From an uncultured Lachnospiraceae bacterium (GTDB taxonomy: Bacteria > Bacillota > Clostridia > Lachnospirales > Lachnospiraceae), in contig CATLGV010000002.1 of assembly GCA_949948735.1 (NCBI GenBank), positions 62,001 through 126,000 of the forward strand: a stretch of DNA of 64,000 nucleotides, written 5' to 3'. This document shows positions 43,816 to 53,207 of this stretch, in pieces. The position numbers and the translations under genes were made by a program. The notes beneath the pieces are model-generated. The model was not told the origin of the DNA. It made no database searches and saw only the letters and a program-made list of their open reading frames with translations. Each line of letters opens with the position of its first letter. The stretch's first letter is position 1.

Positions 43816-44997
43816 ATGGCGAATGCGGTTTTTGAAGAGAATTATGCACGGGTAATGAAGAAATATGAGGAGACGGTCAGCCGAAAAAATGTCAAAAGCG
43901 GCTTTTATAACGGGATTTATGACCGTTATGAGCATCCGGTTCTGACAAGGGATCACATTCCCCCCTTTTGGAAGTTTGACATGAATCCCGAGACCAATCC
44001 GTTTTTTATGGAGCGTCTCGGCGTAAACGCGGTATTTAACGCGGGTGCGATTGCGCTGAACGGGAAGTTTTATCTCGTGGCGCGCGTGGAGGGAAACGAC
44101 AGAAAGTCCTTCTTTGCGGTGGCGGAAAGCGACAACGGCGTTGACGGCTTCCGGTTCTGGGATTATCCGATACTGCTGGACGACGTATGCCCGGAGGAGA
44201 CGAATGTATACGATATGCGCCTCACAAAGCATGAGGACGGATATATTTACGGCGTATTCTGCTCCGAGAGCAAGGACACAGGCGTAAACGATCTGTCGGC
44301 GGCAGTTGCGGCCGCGGGAATCGTGCGCACAAAGGATTTGAAGACCTGGGAGCGTCTGGAGAACCTGAAAACCCTAAATTCGCCGCAGCAGAGAAACGTC
44401 GTGCTGCATCCGGAGTTTGTAAACGGCAAGTATGCCTTCTACACCCGGCCGATGGACGATTTTATTGATACAGGCAGCGGCGGCGGCGTGGGCTTCGGCC
44501 TCTGCGGGGATATTACCCATGCGGTGATCGACGAGGAAATCATCACCAGCAAGCGCAAATATCACACGATTACGGAAGCCAAGAACGGCGCGGGCGCGGT
44601 GCCCATCAAGACGGAAAGGGGCTGGATACATATTGCGCATGGCGTGCGCAATACGGCAGCCGGACTGCGGTATGTCGTATACGCGTTTGCGACATCGCTG
44701 GAGGACCCGGCGAAGGTGATCGCGGAGCCGGGCGGCTTTCTGATCGCGCCGCTTGGAGAAGAGCGCGTCGGCGACGTCTCCAACGTGGTATTTACAAACG
44801 GCGCGGTTGCGGCACAGGACGGGACGGTTTATATTTATTACGCGTCCAGCGATACGAGGCTTCATGTGGCGACGACGACGCTGGAGAAGCTGACAGATTA
44901 CGTCTTCAATACGCCGCAGGATCCGCTCCGCTCTGTGGAGTGCGTGGCGCAGCGCTGTGAGCTGATTAAGAGAAACCTTGCGTTTATGAAGCGGTAA
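43816..44997 (+). CDS. GH130_1 4-O-beta-D-mannosyl-D-glucose phosphorylase
   Basis: Splits mannosyl-beta-1,4-glucose with phosphate into mannose-1-phosphate and glucose, directly after the epimerase. The 393 residues have the GH130 five-bladed propeller, with the catalytic Asp in [17 protein letters not shown] and conserved [18 protein letters not shown] and [21 protein letters not shown]. Length and motifs fit subfamily 1. The start at 43816 follows AAGGAG by about 12 bp. Cytoplasmic. Confidence 0.92.
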   Translation: MANAVFEENYARVMKKYEETVSRKNVKSGFYNGIYDRYEHPVLTRDHIPPFWKFDMNPETNPFFMERLGVNAVFNAGAIALNGKFYLVARVEGNDRKSFFAVAESDNGVDGFRFWDYPILLDDVCPEETNVYDMRLTKHEDGYIYGVFCSESKDTGVNDLSAAVAAAGIVRTKDLKTWERLENLKTLNSPQQRNVVLHPEFVNGKYAFYTRPMDDFIDTGSGGGVGFGLCGDITHAVIDEEIITSKRKYHTITEAKNGAGAVPIKTERGWIHIAHGVRNTAAGLRYVVYAFATSLEDPAKVIAEPGGFLIAPLGEERVGDVSNVVFTNGAVAAQDGTVYIYYASSDTRLHVATTTLEKLTDYVFNTPQDPLRSVECVAQRCELIKRNLAFMKR

Positions 44998-45037
44998 AAG
45001 GGGATTGGAAGCGCGCTTGCGCGGAAATGAGGATGGA

Positions 45038-46204
45038 ATGAGTGCAGCGGAATATGGAATAGACTTAAAAAAGGGCGTTCTGAACAGGGGAAACGCAGGG
45101 CGCATCGCACGCGTGATGAGAAAGGCCGCGCGGGGGGAACGAATCACGGTAGGCTTCCTTGGCGGCTCCATTACGCAGGGCTGCCTGTCCTCCACGCCAA
45201 AGACCTGCTATGCATATCTGGTCTGTGAGTGGTGGCGCAGGAAATTCCCTGAAGCGGAGGTGGCCTATGTCAACGCGGGAATCGGCGGGACGACCTCGCA
45301 GTTTGGCGCGGCGCGGGCAGACAGCGATTTGCTTGCGTTTGATATTGATTTTACGGTAGTGGAATTCAGCGTGAACGATGATAACAGCGCGCATTTTCTG
45401 GAGACCTACGAGGGCCTGATTCGAAGGATTTATGGACATCCGGCGTCCCCTGCCGTATTGATTGTAAACAGCGTGCGGTATGACGACGGGTCCAATGCGC
45501 AGGAGCAGCACGTGAAGGTCGGAAGGGCGTACGGGATTCCCTGTGTCGGTATGAAGCCGACCATTTACGAAAAGGTGCTGGACGGCACCTTTACCAGCAG
45601 GGACGTCACGGAGGATGATCTTCACCCGAATGATCTGGGACATGCGCTGATGGCGGAGGTCATCACGGACTTTCTGGAGGACGTATATGCGCAGGCCTTT
45701 GCGGATACGCGGCAGGAGGACGAAGCGGACGTCGATGTTAAAAATATGACGCCCTTGTCGGAAAATGCCTACGAGGACTCCGTCAGGTACCGCAATAATA
45801 ACTGCGGCGGGGTTCTTACCTGCAATGAAGGCTTTACCGCGGACAACACGCCGCAGCATGATATCCGGGAAATCTTCCGGTGCGGATGGACGGCGGATAA
45901 AGCTGGCGCAAGGATCTGCTTTAAGGTAAAGGGTACCTGCATCGGCGTGCAGTACCGCCAGTCGGTGTCCCAGCCGACGCCGATTGCGCGTGCCGTAGTT
46001 GACGGCGACGCGGCGCATGCGGTGATTTTGGACGGCAATTTCAAGGAGACCTGGGGGGATAATCTGCAGCTGGATACGGTTGCGGAGCATCTGCCTTACG
46101 GGGAGCATACGGTGGAGCTTGAGCTGGTGGAGACCCACGAGCAGGACAGGACGCCGTTTTATCTGGTCTCTGTGATAAGCTCGGGAAGCGGGAGCAGTTT
46201 TTAA
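45038..46204 (+). CDS. CE17-like acetyl-mannan esterase (SGNH plus CBM35-like)
   Basis: A 388-residue esterase predicted to remove acetyl groups from manno-oligosaccharides. The N-terminal SGNH hydrolase shows block I GFLGGSITQG (nucleophile Ser), NAGIGGTTSQFG, the Asn-containing FSVNDDNSA and block V DDLHPND. The C-terminal 150 residues (from about 235) are a beta-sandwich resembling CBM35. This two-domain layout matches the CE17 esterase of the characterised Roseburia mannan locus. The start at 45038 follows GAGG by 5 bp. No signal peptide, so it acts inside the cell. Confidence 0.82.
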   Translation: MSAAEYGIDLKKGVLNRGNAGRIARVMRKAARGERITVGFLGGSITQGCLSSTPKTCYAYLVCEWWRRKFPEAEVAYVNAGIGGTTSQFGAARADSDLLAFDIDFTVVEFSVNDDNSAHFLETYEGLIRRIYGHPASPAVLIVNSVRYDDGSNAQEQHVKVGRAYGIPCVGMKPTIYEKVLDGTFTSRDVTEDDLHPNDLGHALMAEVITDFLEDVYAQAFADTRQEDEADVDVKNMTPLSENAYEDSVRYRNNNCGGVLTCNEGFTADNTPQHDIREIFRCGWTADKAGARICFKVKGTCIGVQYRQSVSQPTPIARAVVDGDAAHAVILDGNFKETWGDNLQLDTVAEHLPYGEHTVELELVETHEQDRTPFYLVSVISSGSGSSF

Positions 46205-46245
46205 GATAATTTAAAAATATAATAAAGCGAATGGAGGATTTTAGT

Positions 46246-47268
46246 ATGAGCAAAGTAAAGATGTTTAGCCCGGCAGTACCCAACATGCCCTGGCAGGAGA
46301 GACCGGAAGGATTGAAGGACGCGCCTGTCTGGCGCTACAGCGAGAACCCTGTAATCGGCAGAAATCCCGTGAAGGGCGTCGCAAGAATTTTTAACAGCGC
46401 GGTCATTCCCTATGAAGGGGCCTTTATCGGCGTGTTCCGCGGCGAGCAGACAAACGGCGTTCCTTATATTTATATGGGCCGCAGCAAGGATGCGGTTCAT
46501 TGGGAATTTGAGGAAGAAAAGATCAGCTTTGTCGATGAGAACGGTAAGCCGTTTATGCCGGTATACGCATATGACCCGCGCCTTGTAAAGGTTGAGGATA
46601 CATATTATATTATCTGGTGCGGCGATTTCTACGGCGCGGCAATCGGCATGGCGAAGACGACGGATTTTAAGACCTTTACCAGAATCGAAAACCCGTTCCT
46701 GCCGTTTAACAGAAACGCGGTATTGTTCCCGAGAAAGATTAACGGAAACTTCGTGCTGATGAGCCGCCCGTCCGACAGCGGCCATACGCCGTTTGGCGAT
46801 ATCTTTATCAGCGAAAGCCCGGATCTTGTATATTGGGGTAAGCACAGACATGTGATGGGAAAAGGCAGCGAGTGGTGGGAGTCCCTCAAGATTGGCGGCG
46901 GCGCGGCTCCGATTGAGACAAGCGAGGGCTGGCTGCTGTTCTATCACGGCGTAACCGGCACCTGCAACGGATATGTATATTCGATTGGCGGCGCAATTCT
47001 CGATATTGACAATCCGTCTGTTGTAAAGTACCGTTGCGAGAACTTCCTGCTCACGCCGGAGGAGTGGTATGAGGAGAGAGGCTTTGTGCCGAATGTCTGC
47101 TTCCCCTGCGCGACGATTCACGATTCGGAGACGGGCAGAATCGCAATCTACTACGGTGCGGCGGACAGCTATGTCGGGCTGGCGTTTACGGAGCTTGACG
47201 ATGTTGTGGATTATATCAAGGCAAACAGCAGGGTGACGGCAGCGGATACGGAAATCGGCGTTCGTTAG
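46246..47268 (+). CDS. GH130_2 beta-1,4-mannooligosaccharide phosphorylase
   Basis: Releases mannose-1-phosphate from the non-reducing end of beta-1,4-manno-oligosaccharides. The 340 residues contain the GH130 motifs RIFNSAVIPYEGAFIGVFRGE, the catalytic Asp in YAYDPRLVKVED, KINGNFVLMSRPSD and GWLLFYHG, and the short N-terminus fits subfamily 2. The ATG at 46246 follows GGAGG by 9 bp. Together with the GH130_1 enzyme it allows complete phosphorolytic breakdown of imported mannan. Confidence 0.92.
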   Translation: MSKVKMFSPAVPNMPWQERPEGLKDAPVWRYSENPVIGRNPVKGVARIFNSAVIPYEGAFIGVFRGEQTNGVPYIYMGRSKDAVHWEFEEEKISFVDENGKPFMPVYAYDPRLVKVEDTYYIIWCGDFYGAAIGMAKTTDFKTFTRIENPFLPFNRNAVLFPRKINGNFVLMSRPSDSGHTPFGDIFISESPDLVYWGKHRHVMGKGSEWWESLKIGGGAAPIETSEGWLLFYHGVTGTCNGYVYSIGGAILDIDNPSVVKYRCENFLLTPEEWYEERGFVPNVCFPCATIHDSETGRIAIYYGAADSYVGLAFTELDDVVDYIKANSRVTAADTEIGVR

Positions 47269-47284
47269 GCTTTGCGGGAGATAA

Positions 47285-47368
47285 GCCGGACGGTATTCCG
47301 CCCGGCGGAGAGAAACTGGCATTAGCACATCTAAGAGGGGACAACGACCGCTTATGATGTGCTAATGC
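47285..47368 (+). other. Two hairpins between GH130_2 and CE2
   Basis: A first stem pairs GCCGG-CGG with CCG-CCGGC (47285-47306). A second, perfect 12-bp inverted repeat GCATTAGCACAT/ATGTGCTAATGC lies at 47319-47330 and 47357-47368 with a 26-nt loop. Neither is followed by a T-run, so they look like RNA stability or processing elements rather than terminators. Confidence 0.55.
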
Positions 47369-47438
47369 TTTCATACCTGCGACGGACAGGGTATATGCGT
47401 CCTGCGCGGGATGGAAGGGAAACGGAGGAGATGTGCGT

Positions 47439-48545
47439 ATGGTAGTCGAGACACCAATAAAGGAAATACCTCAGCTGAAGGTGCATGGCAGGACGACCGC
47501 CTGCCGGGATCCGCTGACGCTGTTCTGGACCGCGGGCGGGTTTGAGTGTAACATTTCCGGCGCCGAGCTGTGGGTGGAGGTTGAGGTAACCTACGATAGC
47601 TTTGAACCATGGTTCAGCTATACGGTCAACGGCGACTGGGTCGGCAGGCAGATGCTTGTACGGGGCCGGTACTGGGTGCCGCTGTTTCGGGGGATGAATC
47701 CCGACAGGATAAAAAACGTGCGGTTTTATAAGGATCTGCAGGCGATGAGCGACGACGGGAATTCGTACGTCCATATCCATGCGCTGCGCCATGACGGCAG
47801 CTTTTATCCGGTGCAGGAGAAGGCGCTGCGGCTGGAGTTTGTCGGCGACAGCGTTACCTCGGGTGAGGGGCTGTTCGGCGCGAAGCAGGAGGAGGACTGG
47901 ATTCCGATGTTTTTCTCCGCGCTGCGGGATTACGCGTATCTGACCGCGAAGGCGCTGGATGCGGAATACCGCGTGTTTTCTCAGAGCGGCTGGGGCGTAC
48001 ACAATGCATGGGACAACAATACGAGAGGGGCGGTGCCGAAGCATTACCGGGAAATCTGCAGTCTGATGCCCGGCCCGGAGAATGAACGGCTGGGCGGGAA
48101 TGCGCCGCATGATTTCGGCAGCTGGCAGCCGGACTGCGTGATCGTCAATCTGGGAACGAACGACGCCAGCGCGTTTGACCAGCCGGAGTGGGTGGACGAG
48201 CGGACGGGGGAGCGTCATAAGATGCATAAAAATCCCGACGGCTCATATTGCGAAGCGGATATCGGCGCGTTTCGGGATGCGGTGGGACGCTTTCTGCAGA
48301 CGCTTCGGGAATGCAATCCCAAGGCGCATATTGTGTGGTGCTACGGAATGCTGGGGCTGGCGCTGCAAATGCCGATTTGCGAGGCGATAGCGGCGTATAC
48401 GGCCCGGACGGGCGACAGGGACGTCAGCTATGTACAGCTTCCGGGCACGGACGACTCGAATGTGGGATCCAGACAGCATCCGGGCGTATTATGGCATCAG
48501 CAGGCGGCGGAGGTATTGAGCAAATATATCCGGCAGCTGCTGTAG
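47439..48545 (+). CDS. CE2-like acetyl esterase (jelly roll plus SGNH)
   Basis: A 368-residue esterase with an N-terminal beta-sandwich (about 1-135) and a C-terminal SGNH domain: block I FVGDSVTSGEG (Ser nucleophile), VIVNLGTNDAS and a C-terminal His in SRQHPG. This order is that of CE2 enzymes, which deacetylate mannan and other polysaccharide fragments. No signal peptide, so it acts in the cytoplasm alongside the CE17-like enzyme. The start at 47439 lies 10 bp after GGAGG. Confidence 0.85.
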   Translation: MVVETPIKEIPQLKVHGRTTACRDPLTLFWTAGGFECNISGAELWVEVEVTYDSFEPWFSYTVNGDWVGRQMLVRGRYWVPLFRGMNPDRIKNVRFYKDLQAMSDDGNSYVHIHALRHDGSFYPVQEKALRLEFVGDSVTSGEGLFGAKQEEDWIPMFFSALRDYAYLTAKALDAEYRVFSQSGWGVHNAWDNNTRGAVPKHYREICSLMPGPENERLGGNAPHDFGSWQPDCVIVNLGTNDASAFDQPEWVDERTGERHKMHKNPDGSYCEADIGAFRDAVGRFLQTLRECNPKAHIVWCYGMLGLALQMPICEAIAAYTARTGDRDVSYVQLPGTDDSNVGSRQHPGVLWHQQAAEVLSKYIRQLL

Positions 48546-48628
48546 CGGGCGGATATTCCTGCCCGGAGGGGAGAAGGCTGTATCTGACGGCGCAAATACG
48601 CAGGCTGGGAAAGGAGCATGTGCATAAA

Positions 48629-49570
48629 ATGGAGAATAAAGAAATTTTGTTTTTAAATCCGGTATTTAAACAGATGATATGGGGCGGCAGGAAGCTTGCC
48701 GATAAGTGGCATTACGATATTCCGGGTGACAATACCGGGGAGTGCTGGGCGGTCAGCGCACACCCCAACGGGGACTGTACGGTAAGGGGCGGCAGCTATG
48801 ACGGGAAGAGGCTGAGCGCGCTGTGGGCGGAGGCGCCGGCGCTTTTTGGCAATGTGGATTGTGACCGGTTTCCGCTGCTGGTAAAGATTATCGACGCGAA
48901 GGACGATTTGAGCATTCAGGTGCACCCTGACGACGCGTACGCGGGCCGGCATGAGAACGGCTCCTTCGGAAAGACGGAGTGCTGGTATATTCTGGACGCG
49001 CCTGAGGGGGCGTCGCTTGTCATCGGCCACAACGCGAGGGATAAGGAAGAGCTTGCCGATATGATACGCAGCGGGCGGTGGCAGGAATTTCTGCGCGAGG
49101 TTCCGGTGAAGAAGGGTGACTTTATCCAGATAGATCCGGGTACGGTGCATGCGATCAAGGGCGGTATTGAAATCCTTGAGACGCAGCAGAGCTCGGATAT
49201 CACGTACCGGGTGTACGATTATGACCGTCTGACGGACGGGAAGCCGCGGGAGCTTCATGTGGAGAAGAGCCTGGACGTGATTACGGTTCCCGCCAGGGCG
49301 GCAAAGGACAGTGTATTGGACGCCGCAGGCGGAGAGAAGAACGAGCTGACGCTTCTTGTGGCATGCAAATATTATCGTGTGTGGAAGCTGGCGGTGGAGG
49401 GCAGAGCAGCTTTTGACCAGAAATATCCGTTCCTCATTATGAGCGTGATCGAGGGCGAAGGAAAAATCGACGGGCATCCGGTAAAGAAGGGCGATCATTT
49501 TATCCTGCCGGACGGGTATGGCGAGGCAACGGTCGAAGGAAATTTACAGTTTATTGCTTCGACGGTGTAA
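48629..49570 (+). CDS. manA: Mannose-6-phosphate isomerase (type I)
   Basis: Converts mannose-6-phosphate to fructose-6-phosphate, carrying mannan-derived carbon into glycolysis. The 313 residues show the zinc-binding pattern IQVHPDDAYAGRHENGSFGKTECWYIL, the catalytic region DPGTVHAIKGGIEILETQQSSDITYRVYDY, and a C-terminal cupin. AAGGAG lies about 12 bp before the ATG at 48629. The phosphomannomutase needed to link mannose-1-phosphate to this step is not in the window. Confidence 0.93.
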   Translation: MENKEILFLNPVFKQMIWGGRKLADKWHYDIPGDNTGECWAVSAHPNGDCTVRGGSYDGKRLSALWAEAPALFGNVDCDRFPLLVKIIDAKDDLSIQVHPDDAYAGRHENGSFGKTECWYILDAPEGASLVIGHNARDKEELADMIRSGRWQEFLREVPVKKGDFIQIDPGTVHAIKGGIEILETQQSSDITYRVYDYDRLTDGKPRELHVEKSLDVITVPARAAKDSVLDAAGGEKNELTLLVACKYYRVWKLAVEGRAAFDQKYPFLIMSVIEGEGKIDGHPVKKGDHFILPDGYGEATVEGNLQFIASTV

Positions 49571-49612
49571 GGCGCGCTTTTACTGAGCAGAATCACACAC
49601 GGGAGAAAATAC

Positions 49613-50290
49613 ATGTCAAAATATTATGAAGCTTATGAGAAAAGATACCGTCAGGTCCATCAGGAATCGCTGGCGTGGGCATCCGACAAAAACAGTCCGA
49701 TTGTCATGGAGATGTTAAAGAAGTATATCGACTGTGAGAATCCCAGGCTTCTGGAGGTCGGCTGCGGGGAAGGAAGAGACGCGCTGCATCTGCTGAAGCT
49801 GGGCTGCGATGTACAGGCGCTGGATATTTCCGAAGAAGCCATACGCTACTGCCGGGAGAGAGCGGGCGAAGAAAACCGGGAGCGGTTTCATGTCGTGGAT
49901 GTGTGTACGGAAGCGTTTGAGGGACAGTATGATTTTATCTATTCTGTCGCAACGCTGCATATGCTGGTGCTGCAGCCGGACAGGCAGCGGTATCTGTCCT
50001 TTATAAGGCGGCGTTTGTCGGATAAGGGTTATGCGCTGATATTGACCATGGGGGATGGCGTCATGGAGCGGGAAAGCGATATCGGCGAGGCGTTTACGAA
50101 TCAGAAAAGATCGCATTGGGAGACGGGCAGGGAGCTGGAGATCGCGGCAACCTCCTGCAAAATGGTGTGCTTTGAAACCTTCCGAAAGGAGCTTTCCGAA
50201 AGCGGGTTTTTAATCGTGGAGGATGGTCTGACCTGTATCGAGCCGGACTTTCCGACGATTATGTATGCAGTGGTGCGCCAAAGACCATAA
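49613..50290 (+). CDS. Class I SAM-dependent methyltransferase
   Basis: A 225-residue protein with a typical methyltransferase fold: motif I LLEVGCGEGRDALHLL, Asp in QALDISEEAI, and the FIYSVATLHML motif IV region. The overall pattern recalls TehB/UbiE-like enzymes acting on small molecules. The substrate is unknown. It follows manA by 42 bp and may be on the same transcript, although the link to mannan use is not obvious. Confidence 0.85.
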   Translation: MSKYYEAYEKRYRQVHQESLAWASDKNSPIVMEMLKKYIDCENPRLLEVGCGEGRDALHLLKLGCDVQALDISEEAIRYCRERAGEENRERFHVVDVCTEAFEGQYDFIYSVATLHMLVLQPDRQRYLSFIRRRLSDKGYALILTMGDGVMERESDIGEAFTNQKRSHWETGRELEIAATSCKMVCFETFRKELSESGFLIVEDGLTCIEPDFPTIMYAVVRQRP

Positions 50291-50314
50291 CGGGCGCCTC
50301 CTTATTTGAAATTG

Positions 50315-50986
50315 TCAGGCGATATAATCCAACACCGCAAGCGGCGTCTCCAGCTGCAAAAAGTCCGGATTTCTTTGTGACGGCTGTGTCATATCCTCAT
50401 GCAGGTACCAGACGGCCTGCGCGGCAGTCATTCCAAGAGCGCGGGCGGCCTCCAGCTCATGGCTGCCGCCGTCGCCCACATAGAGGCAGGCCGCGGGCGG
50501 CACCAAAAGCGTCTTCGTACAGCGGTAGAAAATTTCTTCATCCGGCTTCTGGATGCCCTGCTCGAAGGAGAGGCATACGGCGTCAAAATACGGAAACAGT
50601 ATGCTTTTGCGGATAACGGGGGCCTCCTCCGAATAGCAGTTGCTGATTAACCCGATTCGGTATCCTCGTTCTTTCAGTGCGGAGAGCATCGGCAAAATCT
50701 CCGGGTGCAGATGGCGAAAGCACGCTTCCTTTGTCGCAACGCGCTTTGCCGTCAGCCTTTGCACAAGCGCCTCCGAATAGCGGCCGCAGCTGCGCAAAAT
50801 CATTTCCAGCGTATCCTCCAGCGTCAGCCTTCCGACAGAACGGTCGCTCTCGGTCGGCCGCCAGAGCGCCAGAAACTGCTCCTCGTCGATGCCGGCGTCC
50901 TGCGCCATCTGGGCGCCGAAATAGAGGGGCGCCTGAAAATGTGTAATCAGGGTCTCGAACATATCAAAAATAACAGCCTGTATCAT
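50315..50986 (-). CDS. HAD-family hydrolase
   Basis: A 223-residue phosphatase of the haloacid dehalogenase superfamily: motif I VIFDMFETLIT (the second Asp is replaced by Phe-Glu, as in the dehalogenase/YjjG-like group), motif II LISNC, motif III Lys in EQGIQKPDEEIF, motif IV VGDGGSHE. The start at 50986 follows AAGGAG by 7-8 bp. Small phosphorylated substrates are likely. It is convergent with the methyltransferase. Confidence 0.85.
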   Translation of the reverse strand: MIQAVIFDMFETLITHFQAPLYFGAQMAQDAGIDEEQFLALWRPTESDRSVGRLTLEDTLEMILRSCGRYSEALVQRLTAKRVATKEACFRHLHPEILPMLSALKERGYRIGLISNCYSEEAPVIRKSILFPYFDAVCLSFEQGIQKPDEEIFYRCTKTLLVPPAACLYVGDGGSHELEAARALGMTAAQAVWYLHEDMTQPSQRNPDFLQLETPLAVLDYIA

Positions 50987-51133
50987 AAGCGTACTCCTTG
51001 CGTATCCTGTTTTCCAATACATGTTTGCTTTCATTCACATACATTGTAATGCATATATCCTTGATTGACAAGGGTATACGCGCTTCAAGCGCGCCTGCGG
51101 TCAGGCGTTTAAAAATTGCGGCGGCAGAAATCA

Positions 51134-51162
51134 TTGTCATTTTGCCCGTATTTATGTATAAT
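51134..51162 (+). promoter_or_regulatory. Promoter of the MoxR/VWA operon
   Basis: TTGTCA (51134-51139), a 17-bp spacer and TATAAT (51157-51162). It drives the large operon beginning at 51225. Confidence 0.8.
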
Positions 51163-51224
51163 GGCTTTAGCGCGTTAAAATGTCACGGGTTTATCGGCAT
51201 GAAGAAGGATGAGAGGAAACAGGT

Positions 51225-53198
51225 ATGAGGAGTATAGGTAAAATCAAAATAGAAAAAAGACTTTGGCGGCGTCTGGTCCTGTGGATGGGCGTGCTGCTTG
51301 CCGGCTTATGTCTGGGGGCGGCGGGAAAAACCGTATATGCGGAGGAGCACAGCTTTGAAATAGACGCGCAGCTGCGGCCATCCGACAAGGAGAGTATGGA
51401 CGTCCTGATGACAATCGAGAATCTGGGCGCGGACTGGGAAGGGACGGTGCGGCTGACCGTGGAAGGCTATTCGTGCGCGTATGACACCATTTTGTCCCTG
51501 CCGCAGGGGAGCGTGAAGCAGTTTACGGTAAGGATACCCAAGGAGAGTGTGGGCAGTGTAAGCGGCCGCGTCGAGGTCAGCCTTCTGGATAAGAAAAACG
51601 ACCTTACGGCAAAAAAAGACCTTGGCCGGCTGCTGCAGGGAGGGAATATATCCCTTTCGATGGGAATTTTGAGTGATGAATACACAGCGCTGACCTATAT
51701 GGATATGGGCGGCAGCGAGTACTATTATAACGGAGGGGAATATCCGATCAAGCTGGAGCAGCTTGACAAGGATACGCTGACGGGGATGCTGAACGCCCTG
51801 ACCTTTCTGGTGATTGACAGCTATAATACCGGGATTCTGTCCGAGGCGGAGGTGCAGGCCGTCGAAGCCTGGGTGGATAACGGCGGAATGCTGATTGTCG
51901 GCACGGGAAGCCGTGCTGAGGATATACTGAGCGGACTGGATTTTCTGGCGGTGGCGTGCGACAGGGTACTTGCCTCCGGCGAAGCCGTAAAGGACTCCTT
52001 CTATTTTGATTCTTATATAGATGTGTCCCTGCTTTCGTGGGCAGAGCTTGACGATACGGGAGATTTGTACGGGAGCCCTGAATATGGCAGCGCTATGATT
52101 GTAAGCGCGCGCGGCAGCGGCGCTGTGGGCGTCCTGCCTTATTCGCTTTCGGAGCTTGGCAGACTGGGAATCTCCGAGAGCGGCGGACTGGAATACACCG
52201 TGTCGAGCATGCTGGACGACGTGGGTGAGGCGGCGGCCTCCCGCTATACAAAGATCTCCTCCTACGGCGTCAATAATTCATATGCTTTTCGCAGGATGCT
52301 GCGGTTTCTGGGAAACGGGAGCATGCAGATAAACTTCGGTGTGCTGCGCATTATCGTGATTCTTTACGTGATATTTGTGGGCCCCATACTGTATCTGCTG
52401 CTGCGCTTTGCAAAGAAGCGGGACGCTTACTGGGCAGCGGTGCCCATATCGGCGCTTGTGACGATTGTTCTGGTGTATTTTGCCGGAAGAGGGTTTGAGG
52501 TCGTGGATGCAAGGGTGTATTCCGTGACAATACAGGATCTTTCCGGGAGCACGCGTGCAAAGACGTATATGCACTGCTACGATTCCGGGAATAAGGAATG
52601 GAGCCTGCGTCTGGGCGGGCAGTACGAATATGCGGGGCGGACAGACAATTCGTACTATAATGCCGCCGATTATTATATCCGAAAAGAGGGGGACAGGCTG
52701 TATTGCGGACTGGATCCTTCGGCCGGATTCGAGGATGCTTATTTTCTGGCCGGGGGCACTTTGGAGCCGGTGGACGGGAGCCTTTCAGGCAATATCGATA
52801 TTTTGTCGCTTGGCGGGAGCAGGGCGGGCAATACGGTTACGAACGGAACAGATTTCGACCTTGCCTACGTTGCGGTAATCGCGGGCGGCAGTGTATTTGT
52901 CTATAAAGACCTTCCCGCGGGAGAAACCCGTGATCTGTCCTCCATGAAAATGGTTTCGGACGCGGTAACAAAAAGCTATTACGACACGATTGATTCTTAT
53001 ATGTACGGATGCCTTGGCAGCAGGGAGAACCAGAAGGACACGGATGTTCTGGCAGCGCTGGGGGTAGGTATTGCGTCCGTGTATACGGATCAAAATGAGT
53101 ATGATATTATTCTCATCGGTGTGACAGGGAATTGGGACAAGGCGATGGACGATAACTGCGCGGAGACATCTTACGGATGCTTCTATGCCATTCAGTAG
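51225..53198 (+). CDS. Large membrane protein of the MoxR/VWA operon
   Basis: A 657-residue protein with an N-terminal signal or anchor (residues 15-38, VYAEE after it), an extracellular beta-rich stretch, and a GATase1-like alpha/beta domain near residues 150-260 (FLVIDSYNTGILSEAEVQAV, DNGGMLIVGTGS). Two or more membrane helices lie at about 373-425 (IIVILYVIFVGPILYLLL), followed by a further extracellular domain with a long beta region. No enzyme motif is evident. It is the first gene of the operon and precedes an ABC exporter by 9 bp, in the place where GldG-like partners are often found. This comparison is inference. Confidence 0.65.
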   Translation: MRSIGKIKIEKRLWRRLVLWMGVLLAGLCLGAAGKTVYAEEHSFEIDAQLRPSDKESMDVLMTIENLGADWEGTVRLTVEGYSCAYDTILSLPQGSVKQFTVRIPKESVGSVSGRVEVSLLDKKNDLTAKKDLGRLLQGGNISLSMGILSDEYTALTYMDMGGSEYYYNGGEYPIKLEQLDKDTLTGMLNALTFLVIDSYNTGILSEAEVQAVEAWVDNGGMLIVGTGSRAEDILSGLDFLAVACDRVLASGEAVKDSFYFDSYIDVSLLSWAELDDTGDLYGSPEYGSAMIVSARGSGAVGVLPYSLSELGRLGISESGGLEYTVSSMLDDVGEAAASRYTKISSYGVNNSYAFRRMLRFLGNGSMQINFGVLRIIVILYVIFVGPILYLLLRFAKKRDAYWAAVPISALVTIVLVYFAGRGFEVVDARVYSVTIQDLSGSTRAKTYMHCYDSGNKEWSLRLGGQYEYAGRTDNSYYNAADYYIRKEGDRLYCGLDPSAGFEDAYFLAGGTLEPVDGSLSGNIDILSLGGSRAGNTVTNGTDFDLAYVAVIAGGSVFVYKDLPAGETRDLSSMKMVSDAVTKSYYDTIDSYMYGCLGSRENQKDTDVLAALGVGIASVYTDQNEYDIILIGVTGNWDKAMDDNCAETSYGCFYAIQ

Positions 53199-53207
53199 GA
53201 GGGTGAT

